Source of the DNA: Candidatus Curtissbacteria bacterium RIFCSPLOWO2_01_FULL_37_9
GTDB taxonomy: Bacteria > Patescibacteriota > Microgenomatia > Curtissbacterales > GWA2-41-24
Direction: 5' to 3'
Assembly: GCA_001776425.1 (NCBI GenBank)
Contig: MFBN01000034.1
Location: forward strand, 8,921 to 15,665
DNA length: 6,745 bases
This document shows, one piece after another, positions 6,155-6,745 of this stretch. A model generated the notes under the pieces. That model worked only from the letters and a program-made list of their open reading frames with translations, searched no databases and was not told the DNA's origin. The position numbers were made by a program, and so were the translations under genes. How positions within the stretch are numbered: position 1 is the stretch's first letter; every line of letters begins with the position of its first letter.

Positions 6155-6745
6155 TCTACAACGTGGAAAGTACATAATTGCCGCAATCGCACTGATATTC
6201 TTAGTCGGTTTATTTTATTTTCTTTTTATTTTTAATAAAGAAGCCCAAAAAGCTGATGTAAAGGAAGTCGCAGACGAAATTAAACAATTGGTTGATATAG
6301 AGATTGCAAAAAGGCCGTTTGTATCGCTGACACCTACCTCAGACGGTGCAGAAATCATAATTTCAGTAGAAAATATGTCTTATTTTGACCGTATAGAATA
6401 TGAGTTGACTTATTTGGCTGATAATCCGACTGTTGCTGGTAATAAAATACAGCGAGGTTCAACCGGAACAGATGTTAATACGAAAGATCAAAAATATAAA
6501 AAATCCATTCTTTTGGGTACTGCTTCACGGGGTGTTCGCAGCCCTGACAGGGGAATTACAGACGGTATATTAACGATGCATATGTTTAAAGGGGAAACCG
6601 AATATCAGTCTGAATCACAATGGGATTTATTCAATATCTCATCCCAAAGCGGTATATTAAGTGATCGTTCGGATAAGTTAACAATAGAAACTAGCAGTTT
6701 TTCTAAAAATTACTGGGTAATTTTGTCCGAAACTTTGGGTATTCC
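6147..6745 (+). CDS. Single-pass membrane-anchored protein of unknown function, 3' end outside window
   Basis: The frame starting at ATG 6147 stays open to the last base (199 full codons plus two bases), so the C-terminus is missing. The protein begins MDNLQRGKY, followed by one strong hydrophobic segment (about residues 9-29, rich in Ile, Leu and Phe), a short charged helix (about 31-55, KEAQKADVKEVADEIKQ), and then a probably beta-rich domain starting at RPFVSLTPTSDG (56-67). That domain contains IQRGSTGTDV (101-110), SILLGTAS (120-127) and RGITDGILTMHMF (135-147). This layout suggests an extracytoplasmic domain on an N-terminal anchor. I cannot assign a named family; the pattern resembles hypothetical exported proteins I associate with CPR genomes, a recollection rather than a search. 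The start overlaps the recO stop by 8 bases, so it is probably translationally coupled, and no Shine-Dalgarno is seen. Confidence 0.8.
   Translation, partial: MDNLQRGKYIIAAIALIFLVGLFYFLFIFNKEAQKADVKEVADEIKQLVDIEIAKRPFVSLTPTSDGAEIIISVENMSYFDRIEYELTYLADNPTVAGNKIQRGSTGTDVNTKDQKYKKSILLGTASRGVRSPDRGITDGILTMHMFKGETEYQSESQWDLFNISSQSGILSDRSDKLTIETSSFSKNYWVILSETLGI

Overview
The window is AT-rich and every gene lies on the + strand, tightly packed. Gene content and style suggest a member of the Candidate Phyla Radiation / Patescibacteria, perhaps a Microgenomates-like lineage. The reasons are a DUF4012 membrane-anchored protein beside glycan genes, a short cysteine-poor RecO, tight gene overlaps, and almost no Shine-Dalgarno sequences. 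This assignment is inferred from style; there is no rRNA or other marker gene here. TGA serves as a normal stop (781-783), so the ordinary bacterial code fits.

Layout: (1) 1-783, the C-terminal part of a GT4-type glycosyltransferase that starts upstream of the window; it carries an in-frame heptanucleotide-repeat hairpin element at 279-346. (2) 780-1889, a second, complete GT4-type glycosyltransferase. (3) 1873-2976, a mannose-1-phosphate guanylyltransferase-like nucleotidyltransferase. (4) 2985-3635, a monotopic polyprenyl-phosphate sugar-1-phosphate transferase. (5) 3660-5477, a membrane-anchored DUF4012 protein. (6) 5525-6154, RecO. (7) 6147 to the right edge, the start of a single-pass membrane-anchored protein that I cannot name. 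The longest stretch without a gene is 47 bases (5478-5524), so there is no large unexplained gap.

Read together, genes 1-5 look like part of a surface-glycan operon. The ManC-like enzyme would supply a nucleotide sugar (probably GDP-mannose), the sugar transferase would load the first sugar phosphate onto a lipid carrier, and the two GT4 enzymes would extend the glycan. The DUF4012 protein would act outside the membrane on the product or on the envelope. The joins are 4-base overlap, 17-base overlap, 8-base gap, 24-base gap, 47-base gap and 8-base overlap, so one polycistronic transcript is plausible. recO appears to be carried along as an unrelated housekeeping gene.

I did not find a convincing new defence or mobile system. 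The best leads are the repeat insertion inside the first glycosyltransferase, its altered EX7E motif, and the DUF4012/sugar-transferase pairing.
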